In this document: in pieces, positions 24,477 through 33,191 of the stretch | How positions within the stretch are numbered: the stretch's first letter is position 1 | Layout of the letters: each line of letters starts with the position of its first letter | NCBI RefSeq assembly: GCF_003046475.1 | Contig: NZ_PZZZ01000001.1 | Coordinates: 310,001 to 374,000, forward strand | DNA length: 64,000 bases | From: Mycoplana dimorpha | GTDB lineage: Bacteria; Pseudomonadota; Alphaproteobacteria; Rhizobiales; Rhizobiaceae | Reading direction: 5' to 3' | Notes under the pieces: generated by a model | Databases searched by the model: none | What the model was told of the DNA's origin: nothing | Seen by the model: the letters and a program-made list of their open reading frames with translations, nothing else | Made by a program: the position numbers and the translations under genes

Positions 24477-26373
24477 GCAAAGGTTTGCGGAAAAGATCAG
24501 GCGAGGATTGCGGAAAGCGAGCGATCGCATGGCCAGGGAGGCGGCGCTGATCGGCGAACGCCACGCAGACGCCGTGGCGCAGATGCTTCAGCCGATGGCG
24601 ACGCTCGCCTGGCAGATCGGCCGGCACGGCGCCGGCGCCGGGCAGGTGGCGACAGCCGGGGAGGAGGCGATGGCCGCGGAGAGTGCCATGGCTGGCACCG
24701 CCGAAGGTTGCCCGATGGCCGACACTGCAGAAGCGCGCCGTGCCGTTGTGGAGCAGCCCTTCGTCGATGCGAAGCCGAGGGGCAAGGGCGATGCCCCTCA
24801 TCCGCCTGCCGGCATCGTAGATCCGCAACCCAGCCGAACGGGTGATGCCGCTGCGCCGAATCAGGATTGGTCCGGGGGCGGCCGCTTTGCTCGGGATTCC
24901 CGGATGGGATGTACCGGGGAGGCTGGCGGCGCAGCAGTGTGCTGCACGGAGGTTGGTACGGCAGCGCCGCCCTGCGCGGAGGCTGACGAAGCGACGGAGG
25001 GTGCCGCAGGGCCAGGCCAAGCCGCAGAAATTGCCAGCGGGGACGGCAAGGTCGGCAATATGGCCGGCATTGCCGTCGGCGCGGACGGGAACGGTTCCCG
25101 CGACGTGCGTGACGCGCCGGCGCTGGAATGCTGCGGGCGGAAGATCGGCCGCGATCCCCTGGCGCAGTCGTTGCGGCGCTGGCCGCTGGAGCGCCGCCCG
25201 GCGCAGGAGCCGCCGGACGGCGACTGGCGCGTCTGGCTGCTGATGGGCGGGCGCGGCTCGGGCAAGACCCGGGCCGGTGCCGAATGGATCCACGAGACGG
25301 CGCTGAAGGTTGCGAACCTGCGCATCGCGCTGGTGGCGGAAACGCTCGGCGACGCACGCGAGGTGATGGTCGACGGCGTCTCGGGTATCTGCCGGATCGC
25401 CCGCGACCGGCGCCCGGAATTCGAGGCCTCGCGCCGAAGGCTGGTCTGGCCGAACGGCTCGATCGCGCAGATCTTCTCCTCGGAGGATCCCGAGAGCCTG
25501 CGCGGGCCGCAGTTCCACGTTGCCTGGTGCGACGAGCTCGGCAAATGGAAGCATGCGCAGGAGAACTGGGATATGCTGCAGTTCGGCCTCAGGCTCGGCG
25601 CGCGGCCGCAGGTGCTGGTGACCACGACGCCGCGGCCGATCCCGCTGTTGCGGACGCTTGTGGCAGGGCGGACGACCGTAGTGCGGCGCATCCGCACGAG
25701 CGACAATGCCGACAATCTCGCTGCCGGTTTCCTCGATGCGATGGAGGAACGCTATGGCGGCACGCGGCTCGGCCGCCAGGAGTTCGACGGCGAACTGATC
25801 GCCGATCGCCAGGACGCGCTGTGGAACCGCGAGCGGCTCGAGGCGGTGCGCCAGCGCCTGCCGGGGCCGATGGGGCGCATCGTCGTTGCGGTCGATCCGC
25901 CGGCGACCGCCTCGGCGCAGTCGTTCTGCGGCATCGTCGTTGCGGGGCTCGACGCGGCGGGGCGGGCGGTGGTGCTGGCCGACCTGTCGGTGGCCGGCGC
26001 AAGTCCGGCCGGCTGGGCGGCGGCGGTGGTGTGTGCCTTCCGGCGCTTCGACGCCGACCGGGTCGTCGCCGAGGTCAACCAGGGCGGCGAGATGGTGGCG
26101 GCGGTGCTGAGGAGCATCGATGCCGACCTGCCGGTGACGATGGTGCGGGCGACGCGCGGCAAGTTCTTGCGCGCCGAGCCGGTGGCGGCGCTCTACGAGC
26201 AGGGCCGGGTGGTGCACGCCGGGAGTTTTTCGGAGCTGGAAGACCAGATGTGCGACTTCGGGCCGGACGGGCTGTCGTCCGGGCGCTCACCGGATCGGCT
26301 GGATGCGCTCGTCTGGGCGCTGACGGCGCTGGTGCTGGAGCGACGCGGCGAGCCGCGGGTGCGGGGTGCGTGA
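24403..26373 (+). CDS. GTA/phage large terminase with long N-terminal extension
   Basis: 656 residues from ATG 24403. The C-terminal ~405 residues are a complete GTA-type large terminase: Walker A GGRGSGKT at 282-289, Walker B with acidic pair in FHVAWCDELGKW, coupling motif VTTTPRP, and the nuclease start VVAVDPPATA. It would translocate and cut DNA for packaging. Residues ~77-245 are low-complexity (Ala, Gly, Glu, Asp, with several Cys), not seen in typical ~410-residue GTA terminases. Residues 1-75 are helical. A start inside the extension is possible, as the real N-terminus is uncertain. Without capsid and portal genes it has no obvious partner. Confidence 0.8.
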   Translation: MRHERGHRRPTKASTSAAVRTARDEQRFAEKIRRGLRKASDRMAREAALIGERHADAVAQMLQPMATLAWQIGRHGAGAGQVATAGEEAMAAESAMAGTAEGCPMADTAEARRAVVEQPFVDAKPRGKGDAPHPPAGIVDPQPSRTGDAAAPNQDWSGGGRFARDSRMGCTGEAGGAAVCCTEVGTAAPPCAEADEATEGAAGPGQAAEIASGDGKVGNMAGIAVGADGNGSRDVRDAPALECCGRKIGRDPLAQSLRRWPLERRPAQEPPDGDWRVWLLMGGRGSGKTRAGAEWIHETALKVANLRIALVAETLGDAREVMVDGVSGICRIARDRRPEFEASRRRLVWPNGSIAQIFSSEDPESLRGPQFHVAWCDELGKWKHAQENWDMLQFGLRLGARPQVLVTTTPRPIPLLRTLVAGRTTVVRRIRTSDNADNLAAGFLDAMEERYGGTRLGRQEFDGELIADRQDALWNRERLEAVRQRLPGPMGRIVVAVDPPATASAQSFCGIVVAGLDAAGRAVVLADLSVAGASPAGWAAAVVCAFRRFDADRVVAEVNQGGEMVAAVLRSIDADLPVTMVRATRGKFLRAEPVAALYEQGRVVHAGSFSELEDQMCDFGPDGLSSGRSPDRLDALVWALTALVLERRGEPRVRGA

Positions 26374-26565
26374 TCAATCTGAGGATGCAATAATATTTTC
26401 GTGCATTTTTTGCGTGCATTGAAATGGCGCCTGTGCTTGAATGCGGCACGCCCGCGGACTTGGTTGCGCGTTTCCGGCGGGCCCGGTGTCAAAAGCGCAC
26501 GCTTCCGAGCGGCCGCGTCGGAGGGCCCGGCCGACATCCTCGAAACTGCGGCTATGGAGGGAAGA

Positions 26566-26715
26566 ATGACGATCAACAGGAAATTCTTCTTCGACTGGGT
26601 GCGGGCACATCTATACAAGCAGGGGCTGGACCAGGCCGCTGTCGACGGTCATTCGGCGATCCTCGACCACTGGGAAGCCAACATGGCAGACGGCGACGAC
26701 CGCTGGCTCGCCTAA
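26566..26715 (+). pseudogene. N-terminal stub of a GTA-associated endolysin/hydrolase
   Basis: 49 codons starting at ATG 26566 with a good GGAGG site 6 nt upstream. The sequence (INRKFFFDWVRAHLY, then DDRWLA) matches the first ~50 residues of a phage-type glycoside-hydrolase/endolysin found after rhizobial GTA clusters, as I recall the family. The frame stops where the next conserved tyrosine codon would be (DDRWLA then TAA). The sequence after that is the 3' end of the oppositely oriented DUF3168 gene, so the gene is broken by a rearrangement rather than a point mutation. Confidence 0.6.
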
Positions 26716-27093
26716 CCGCATCTCCGCCTTGTGAAGCGCCTTCGTCCCCTCGCGCGCCAGCCGGGTGGAGCGATGCAGGAGGCTGACCAGGTGAAAACCG
26801 TCGAGCGGCAGGTCGGCGCCGTGCAGCAGCGCCCGCAGCCTTGCCGCGATCGTCTGCGCCTCGCGATGCCCGCCCACCTTCGACCAGGCGACCAGCGTCA
26901 CCCAATGCTCCTCGCCATCCTCCGTTGCGGTCGAGCGGTCGCGGCTCTCGATTGACTCGATCACAACGAGCGGGAGCCGCTGGCGGTCGAGCAGCCGGTC
27001 GCAGACGCCGTCGGCGCCGATCAGCGCCGTCAGTTCCGCATCGCCGGTCAGCCGCGCATGGATTGCCTTCTGCAGGGCCGAGGCAGCGCACAT
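26611..27093 (-). pseudogene. DUF3168 GTA tail-completion-like protein, fused 3' end
   Basis: About 160 residues from ATG 27093, preceded by GGAAGG. Residues ~1-126 are a good DUF3168 protein (ASALQKAIHARLTGDAELTAL, EEHWVTLVAWSKVGG, ALHKAEMRL), GTA gene 8-type, which joins head and tail. Beyond base 26716 the frame runs antisense through the endolysin stub, so the last ~34 residues are foreign. The native domain is nearly complete and could be made, but has no tail to join. Confidence 0.7.
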
Positions 27094-27285
27094 CCTTCCA
27101 TCTCCTCGCACTCGCAGATCAGATAGCGTCCCGTCTCGTCCGGATCGCGGAAGGTCTTGAGATCGAAGACGCGCGCGCCCTTGCGCAGTCGCATGCCGCT
27201 CTGCAGGTCGGAGCGATGGCGCAGCCAGATCCGGTGCGTCACCGTCATCGCCTGCGCGCCGGCAGCCAGAACCACCGCGCATTCT
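27048..27285 (-). pseudogene. Head-tail adaptor (GTA gene 7-like) C-terminal fragment
   Basis: The minus frame ending at 27048 contains TVTHRIWLRHRSDL, then GMRLRKGARVFDLKTFRDP and DETGRYLICECEE, the last ~65 residues of phage/GTA head-closure (head-tail adaptor) proteins. The N-terminal ~45 residues are missing and replaced by prohead-protease sequence in another frame, with the join near 27285. The stop has drifted so the frame overlaps the DUF3168 start by 46 nt. It is a non-functional remnant. Confidence 0.65.
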
Positions 27286-27763
27286 TCACGTTCGAGACCC
27301 GCGCCGATGGCAGCATCGGGAAGGTCACGATCGAGATTTCCCACAAGTCGGCCTCGAGGATGCGGCGCACGCCGGTCGTCCGGTCGGTCCGCGAGCGCAC
27401 CGTCTGGAAGCCGATCGACAGCCCATCGAGCGCGCCCGACTTCATCAGCTGGTGCACCTCGCGGGCCCGCGCCACACCGGGCGACAGCACCCCCTCGACA
27501 TAAAGCCCGCGCCCGTCCTCGCGGATCGTCCGCCAGCGCCCGAGCGGCTCGGCCGGATCGTGCTGGAACAGCATGCGCACGCCCGCCGCCCCACGCTTCT
27601 CCAGCGACTTCACAAACGCTCCCGGCTGGATCGCGTCCTTGCCGAGATCGACCTCACCGAACAGGCTCGCATAGCCCGAAAACACCCCGTCGCCGGTCAC
27701 GCCGGCGAGCGTCAGGTCCGCATATTTCTTCGTCCGCCAGACCGGCAGCCTGTCAGTGCTCAT
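27245..27763 (-). pseudogene. HK97-family prohead protease (GTA gene 4-like), C-terminally truncated
   Basis: 172 residues from ATG 27763 with GGAG 6 nt upstream, so the native start is retained. The protease core is recognisable: FSGYASLFGEVDLGKDAI, MLFQHDPAEPLGRW (catalytic histidine), and SIGFQTV with the catalytic serine, then WEISIVTFPMLPSA. The C-terminus changes after SNVKNA near 27285 into adaptor sequence read in the wrong frame. This protease normally matures the capsid and scaffold. The adjacent capsid gene, its substrate, has been lost. Confidence 0.75.
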
Positions 27764-27889
27764 GGGGTTCTCCGATGTTGGAAGAATTCTGGCCTTGGCC
27801 GACGTGCCTTGGCCGTCGGACGAAGCGTTGCCGGCAACGCCGGATCCTGCGCCTCGCTCGGGACCTCTCCCGCGAACGCGGAAACCCGT

Positions 27890-28804
27890 CAGATCGCCGC
27901 CGACCATCGAGACGTCGAAGTCGGAAAAGCCATGATCGGCGAGGATCGCCGCGATTGCGTCGGCCACCGTCGTCGTGCCGAGCCGGCCGCTCAGCCAGTG
28001 ACCGAGCTGCCAGTTTCGGCCGTCGGCCCAGAGGCGGGCATTTTCCGGGAAAGCCGGATAGGGACGCGCGTCCCAGGTCCAGACGAATACGTGATCGGGG
28101 TCGACCAGGCCCGCCGCCGCACCGCCTCCCTGCCACCAGCCATGATGGGCGTCGAGGAAGCGGCGCTGCATCGCGTCCGCCCGCCCGCCGCCGGAGAAGT
28201 AGGGCAGCGCGTTTTCCGCACTCTTCGGATCGGTGAAGACGTTCGGCTGGTTTGCTCCCTTGTCGACGGCCGGACAGCCGAGCTCGGTGAACCAGATCGG
28301 CTTCGAGCGCGGCACCCAGGCCGACGGCTGCGAAGCCTCCGCGCCGCCGGCGCGATCAAAATGCCGAGTGGACCACCAGCCCTCGAGGTCCTTGTAGCGG
28401 TAGAGCCAGTGCTTGCCGGCGAGGCCGTCGATGATCGGCGAGCGCACCCTCGCCTTCCGGTCCGCCTCACTTCCGTAATACCAGTCGTAGCCCTCGCCGC
28501 CGGTGATCATGGCGCGCATCGCCGGCTCGTCGTCCGCCAGCCGGAAGCCGTCGGGATTGCCGGACACCGCATCGCCGTCGCGCCAGTCGGCCAGCGGCAT
28601 GTAGTTGTCGATGCCGACCGCATCGATCGCCGGCGAGGCCCACAGCGGATCGAGGTTGAAATGCACCTCGCCGCTGCCGTCCGCCGGGTGATAGCCGAAG
28701 TACTCGCTCCAGTCGGCGCCATAAGTCAGCTTCGTCGACGGCCCGATAACGTCCCGCACGTCCTCGGCCAGCGCGCACAGCGCCTCGACGAACGGGAAGG
28801 CGCC
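27890..28804 (-). pseudogene. GTA baseplate/host-specificity protein, central TIM-barrel fragment
   Basis: The minus-strand frame here encodes LTYGADWSEYFGYHP, DAVGIDNYMPLADWRDGD, KPIWFTELGCPAVDKGANQP and ALPYFSGGGRADAMQRRF, the GTA TIM-barrel-like domain of the ~1300-residue gene-15-type megatron protein. About 300 residues are present; both the N-terminal part and the C-terminal part are missing from this strand. The frame runs on without a stop into the prohead protease region. The right edge (near 28804) joins the plus-strand C-terminal fragment of the same gene, the mark of an inversion. Confidence 0.75.
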
Positions 28805-28807
28805 GGC

Positions 28808-30223
28808 ATGCCCGCCGTCGCGATCGCGGTGCTGGCCGAGCAGCCCGGCGAGACGGCGTTCGAGGAGGTGCGCGGGCATCCGAGCGAGTTCGCCGGCGTT
28901 GCGATCATCGACCACTTCGACAACGCCGCCGCCTACCAGCGCGTGACGGCGCGTACTCGCCGGATGTCGGCGGACAACGATCGTGTGCTGCGGCTGTCGC
29001 TGCCGGCCGTGCTGCATGGCGGAGCGGCAGCGGCTGCGGCGGAAGCAGTTCTGCGCGACCATCGCGCCGGCATGCGCCGGCTGACGTTCCGGCTGCCGCC
29101 CAATGCGCTGGCCGTCATGCCGGGCGACGTGGTGCGGCTGCAGGGCGGGCCCGCCGGGAGCTTCCTCGTGACGCGGGTGACGGAGGGCGCGGTGCGCGAG
29201 GTGGAGGCGCAAAGCTTTGCCGGCGGTGATCGCGGCGGCCCGACGTCGCCCGCCGATCAGCCGTCGCGACCGGGCGATGGGCTCGAATCGGCGGCGTTCC
29301 TGCCGCAACTGCAGTTTCTCGACCTGCCTTGTTTCGAGGCGGGAGCCGAGGAAAGCTTTGCGCGGGTCGCAGCCTACGCCAAGCCGTGGCGACCGATCCT
29401 GGTCTCGTCGTCGCCCGGCGCGGATGGCTATGCGGCCCGCGTGCGGCTGGAGCGCCCGGCATGCATCGGCCGGCTTGCAAGCGGGCTCGGTCCGGGCGCC
29501 TGGGGACGGATCGACGATTTGAACGCCGTCGAGATCGATCTGCCCTTCGGCGCGCTGTCGTCGAAGGCGCGCGATGCCGTCCTCGGCGGCGAGAACCGCA
29601 TCGCCATCGCCTCGCCTTCGGCGGGCTGGGAGGTCGTCGGGTTTCTCCAGGCCGAGGAGACGGCGCCGCGGCGCTGGCGGCTGAGCGGACTGCTGCGCGG
29701 CCTGGCCGGCAGCGATGACGCGATGGCCGAGGGCCACCCGCCGGGTTCGGCCGCGGTGGTGCTGGACGAGGCCGTGCGGCCGCTCGCGCTTTCGGCGGAC
29801 GAAGCAGGTCGCAGCCTCAACTGGATCGCCGAGGCACGCGGCGCGACGGAGCCGGCCGGGCCGGTCGCCTTCGCCGGCGGCGTGCGGGCGCGCCGGCCGA
29901 TTGCACCGGTTCACCTGCGCGGCCGACGGCTTGCAGGCGGCGGCATCCGGTTCTCCTGGACGCGGCGGGCCCGGCGGAACGCCGATGCCTGGGACGGCTT
30001 CGACATACCGCTGGACGAGCCGTTCGAGGCCTATCGCCTCGAGATCCTCGCCGACGGCGCGATCGTCCGGTCCGTGGAGACCGACCGGACCTTCCTCGAC
30101 TACGCCGTCGCTGACGAAATCGCCGATTTCGGCGCGGCCCAGTCGGCCATCACCATTCGCGTGCGGCAACTGGGCCTTTCTGTCCGCGACGGGGTTGCAG
30201 CACAAAGAACGCTAGAGCTTTGA
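28808..30223 (+). pseudogene. GTA baseplate/host-specificity protein, C-terminal fragment
   Basis: 471 residues in plus-strand frame from an internal ATG 28808 to the stop at 30223. It covers the phage-tail-3-like and C-terminal domains of the gene-15-type protein (LPPNALAVMPGDVVRL, then GRIDDLNAVEIDL and RWRLSGLLRGLAGSDDAM are conserved landmarks). The N-terminal ~800 residues are absent from this strand, while the TIM-barrel part lies inverted immediately upstream. No ribosome site precedes ATG 28808. The family normally forms the host-contacting baseplate. Confidence 0.75.
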
Positions 30224-30241
30224 CGGAAAGGAGATCGTTCC

Positions 30242-30451
30242 ATGATTGCAGACACCAAGGCCTGGTACCTGTCGAAGACCGTGTGGGGCGGCGTGCTGGC
30301 GATCGCCGCCTCGCTCGCCAACCTCGTCGGCGTCGAGATCGGCGGGGCCGAGCAGGCCGAACTGGCCGACCGGATCACCGCCTTCCTCGCCGCCGGCGGC
30401 GGCATTCTCGCCGTTGCGGGACGGCTTTCAGCGCAGCGGCGGTTGCGGTAG
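30242..30451 (+). CDS. Small holin-like membrane protein of the GTA cluster
   Basis: 69 residues with a clear AAAGGAGA ribosome site. One or two hydrophobic segments are present (TVWGGVLAIAASLANLVG and TAFLAAGGGILAVAG) in a short chain with charged C-terminus, the layout of small phage/GTA-associated holin-like proteins. It follows the gene-15-type fragment by 18 nt, its normal place. It appears intact, but its usual lytic partner is reduced to the stub at 26566-26715. Confidence 0.6.
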   Translation: MIADTKAWYLSKTVWGGVLAIAASLANLVGVEIGGAEQAELADRITAFLAAGGGILAVAGRLSAQRRLR

Positions 30452-30561
30452 CCGAGGCAAGGGGGGCGGCTGCCGGGAAAATGAAAACCACATTCATTTG
30501 CCATTCAGCGTGTCTGCGTTAATTCTGGCGCCACATTGTTTCCGGCATTGAAAGTGTGTTC

Positions 30562-30816
30562 ATGACTTCGCCCCTCCTCATCGCCGCGGCAGCGGCCAGC
30601 CTGGCGGCATTCGCGCCACCCGCCGCGGAGCGCCCTGCCGACGTGCTGCTGGCTGCGGCTGACTGCAGCGAGGCCGCACGCCAGGTCGTCGCCGACACCG
30701 GTGGCGAACTCCTTTCCGCGCAGCCCAGAAACGGTGTATGCGTGGTGACGGTGCTGGTTCCCGGCAAGGGCAGCGCCCGCCCGCGCAAGATCACCGTGCG
30801 CGTGCCGATAGAATGA
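30562..30816 (+). CDS. feuN: FeuN-like small periplasmic regulator
   Basis: 84 residues from ATG 30562 (GTG 30556 also in frame). An N-terminal hydrophobic segment (LLIAAAAASLAAFA) reads as a signal peptide. The mature part is PepSY-like, with two cysteines in AADCSEAAR and NGVCVVTVL that could form a disulfide. It is directly upstream of the FeuP-like regulator and FeuQ-like kinase. In Sinorhizobium meliloti FeuN is an ~83-residue periplasmic protein that restrains FeuQ signalling. Length, export signal and position all fit; sequence identity was not computed. Confidence 0.65.
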   Translation: MTSPLLIAAAAASLAAFAPPAAERPADVLLAAADCSEAARQVVADTGGELLSAQPRNGVCVVTVLVPGKGSARPRKITVRVPIE

Positions 30817-30870
30817 CCCGCCGGTTCGGCCCGGAAGGGCCGTCCGGCTGACAGGAAGGGAAGTCGACAG

Positions 30871-31542
30871 ATGCGCATTCTCGTTGTCGAAGACGACGAA
30901 AACCTCAACCGGCAACTGGCCGACGTGTTGAAGGAAGCGGGTTATGTGGTCGACCAGGCCTATGACGGCGAGGAGGGCCACTATCTCGGCGACGCGGAAC
31001 CCTACGACGCGGTGATCCTCGACATCGGCCTGCCGGAGATGGACGGCATCAGCGTGCTGGAAAAATGGCGCGCCGATGGCAAGCGCATGCCGGTGCTGCT
31101 GCTGACCGCACGCGATCGCTGGAGCGACAAGGTGGCGGGCATCGATGCCGGCGCCGACGACTACGTGGCCAAGCCGTTCCATGTCGAGGAGGTGCTCGCG
31201 CGCATTCGGGCACTGATCCGTCGTGCCGCCGGTCACGCCAGCTCGGAGATCGTCTGCGGCCCGGTGCGGCTGGATACCAAGGGATCGAAGGCGAGCGTCA
31301 ACGGCGTGGCGCTGAAGCTGACCTCGCACGAATACCGGCTGCTGTCCTACCTCATGCACCACATGGGGCAGGTGGTTTCGCGGACCGAACTGGTCGAGCA
31401 CATGTACGACCAGGACTTCGACCGCGACAGCAACACGATCGAGGTGTTCGTCGGACGGTTGCGCAAGAAGATCGGCGTCGATCTGATCGAAACCGTGCGC
31501 GGCCTCGGCTACCGCATGCAGGCACCCGGCGATGGCCGCTAG
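30871..31542 (+). CDS. feuP: FeuP-like OmpR-family response regulator
   Basis: 223 residues. Receiver domain with phospho-acceptor D51 (VILDIGLP), conserved T79 and K101 (VAKPF), followed by a winged-helix OmpR/PhoB DNA-binding domain (LTSHEYRLLSYLMHH, RDSNTIEVFVGRLRKKIG). It pairs with the kinase at 31697. In S. meliloti FeuPQ controls periplasmic cyclic glucan export and other envelope genes. A purine-rich AGGAAGGGAAG precedes the start. Confidence 0.8.
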   Translation: MRILVVEDDENLNRQLADVLKEAGYVVDQAYDGEEGHYLGDAEPYDAVILDIGLPEMDGISVLEKWRADGKRMPVLLLTARDRWSDKVAGIDAGADDYVAKPFHVEEVLARIRALIRRAAGHASSEIVCGPVRLDTKGSKASVNGVALKLTSHEYRLLSYLMHHMGQVVSRTELVEHMYDQDFDRDSNTIEVFVGRLRKKIGVDLIETVRGLGYRMQAPGDGR

Positions 31543-31696
31543 AAGACCTTTGGGGCCAGGCGTACAGGCGGATATGAAGGCATGCGGCGGCGTGCCGTTG
31601 CCGTCTGAGCCGAAAAGGCGTTGAAAATGCCGGTCGCTGCCTGCATGGTCCCTACCAGTAGGACGGTCGATCCGTCACGCAGATTGGACGTACCCG

Positions 31697-33124
31697 ATGG
31701 GTTCTGACGCCAGGGCACCAGGAGGCGCTCGGTCGCTAACCTTCCGCGTGCTGCTGCTCGCCTCGCTGTGGTCGATGGTGGCGCTGGTGGTGATTGCGCT
31801 GGTGATCTCGACCCTCTACCGGCGCAGCGCCGAGTCGAGCTTCCAGGACCTGCTGCGGGCGCAGCTGTACAACGTCATCAACTCGGTCTCCATCGACGAG
31901 AACCGCGCGCTCACCGGGGTTCCGCAACTGGGTGACCTGCGCTTCTCGCAGCCGCAGACCGGCTGGTACTGGATCGTCGAGCCGATCGGCGACAGTTTTC
32001 CGAGCGAGCCGCTGACTTCCACCTCCCTCGGCTTCGGCAGCATTCCGATCCCGGACACCGAGACCATTCCCTTCGATACGCGCTACGAGCGCTACTACAC
32101 GGCCGAAGACACGTTCGGGAACACCGTCGAGGTCGTCGAGACCGAGGTGGTGCTCGACCAGGACGGTCGGACGGCGCGCTTCCGCGTCGCCGGCAACCGC
32201 AACGTCCTCGAGGACGACATCCAGGCCTTCTCCCGGAACTTCTATATCGCCCTTGCCGGCTTCGGTTTCGGCAGCCTCTGCCTGAACGCCGCTGCGATCC
32301 TGATCGGCCTGAAGCCGCTGGACCACGTGCGCAAGTCGCTCGAGCAGATCCGCGCCGGCCAGGCCGAGCGGCTCGGCGGCGTCTTCCCGCGCGAAATCCA
32401 GCCGCTGGCGAGCGAGGTCAACGCGCTGATCGACACCAATCGCCGGATCATCGAGCGCGCTCGCATGCAGGTCGGCAATCTCGCCCATTCGCTGAAGACA
32501 CCAATCGCGGTGCTCCTCAACGAATCCCGCGTGCTGGATGCGCCGCACGGCGACCTGGTCCGCAACCAGGCCGAAGCGATGCAAAGCCAGGTGCAGTCCT
32601 ATCTCAATCGCGCCCGCATTGCCGCGCAGCGGGAATCGGTGCTGGCGCGGACCGAGGCGGCACCGGTGCTGCAGCGGCTGGCCCGGGTGATGCGGCGGCT
32701 GAACGCCGATATCGACTTCCCCCTCACGGTCGAGCCGGAAGACCTGATGCTGGCGATGGAGCAGCAGGATATCGAGGAGGTCGTCGGCAACCTTCTGGAG
32801 AACGCCGCCCGCTACGCCAACAGAACGGTGGCGGTCAGGGCGACGCTGGCGCCGGAGGAAGGCGACGCCGGCGATCCGCAGCGGCGGCGCTGGATCGTCC
32901 TGGAGGTCGAGGACGATGGTCCCGGCCTTGAGCCGCACGAGATCCAGGAGGCGCTGAAGCGGGGCAAGCGGCTGGACGAGAGCAAGCCGGGTACCGGGCT
33001 CGGCCTTTCGATCGTCCGCGAGATCACGTCCGAATACCAGGGGACGCTGACGCTGTCGCGCGGCGAATCCGGTGGATTGCTGGCCCGTCTGGTGCTGCCG
33101 GCGGTGGCAAAGGATGTTGCCTGA
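31697..33124 (+). CDS. feuQ: FeuQ-like sensor histidine kinase
   Basis: 475 residues. Two membrane segments (about 17-40 and 184-204) flank a periplasmic sensor domain of ~145 residues. A HAMP-like region follows, then phospho-acceptor H264 in NLAHSLKTPI (a Ser-Leu variant of the H-box), N-box NLLENAARYAN, and glycine-rich DDGPGL and GTGLGLSIV. The 154-nt gap from the regulator gene has no identified promoter. The membrane topology fits regulation by the periplasmic FeuN-like protein. Confidence 0.8.
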   Translation: MGSDARAPGGARSLTFRVLLLASLWSMVALVVIALVISTLYRRSAESSFQDLLRAQLYNVINSVSIDENRALTGVPQLGDLRFSQPQTGWYWIVEPIGDSFPSEPLTSTSLGFGSIPIPDTETIPFDTRYERYYTAEDTFGNTVEVVETEVVLDQDGRTARFRVAGNRNVLEDDIQAFSRNFYIALAGFGFGSLCLNAAAILIGLKPLDHVRKSLEQIRAGQAERLGGVFPREIQPLASEVNALIDTNRRIIERARMQVGNLAHSLKTPIAVLLNESRVLDAPHGDLVRNQAEAMQSQVQSYLNRARIAAQRESVLARTEAAPVLQRLARVMRRLNADIDFPLTVEPEDLMLAMEQQDIEEVVGNLLENAARYANRTVAVRATLAPEEGDAGDPQRRRWIVLEVEDDGPGLEPHEIQEALKRGKRLDESKPGTGLGLSIVREITSEYQGTLTLSRGESGGLLARLVLPAVAKDVA

Positions 33125-33191
33125 CAGGGCAGACAATGCAAGATAGAGACAGCGGTCGGATCGACCGGACACCAGCCAGAAAAGGCATGAA

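Larger units (their letters stand above)
23904..30451. mobile_element. Decayed, rearranged gene transfer agent (GTA) cluster
   Basis: Homologues of rhodobacteral/rhizobial GTA genes are recognisable but incomplete and on both strands. In order they are: putative small terminase-position gene (+), large terminase (+), endolysin stub (+), DUF3168 (-), head-tail adaptor fragment (-), prohead protease (-), mid part of the baseplate/host-specificity protein (-), its C-terminal part (+), and a holin-like protein (+). Portal, major capsid, major tail, tape measure and NlpC/P60 genes are absent. It should not produce particles. Confidence 0.8.

Noticed and set aside
27452-28800. Plus-strand extension upstream of the baseplate C-terminal fragment
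   Set aside because: Only the part from about 28808 resembles the GTA protein; upstream it is antisense to the prohead protease and TIM-barrel fragments.
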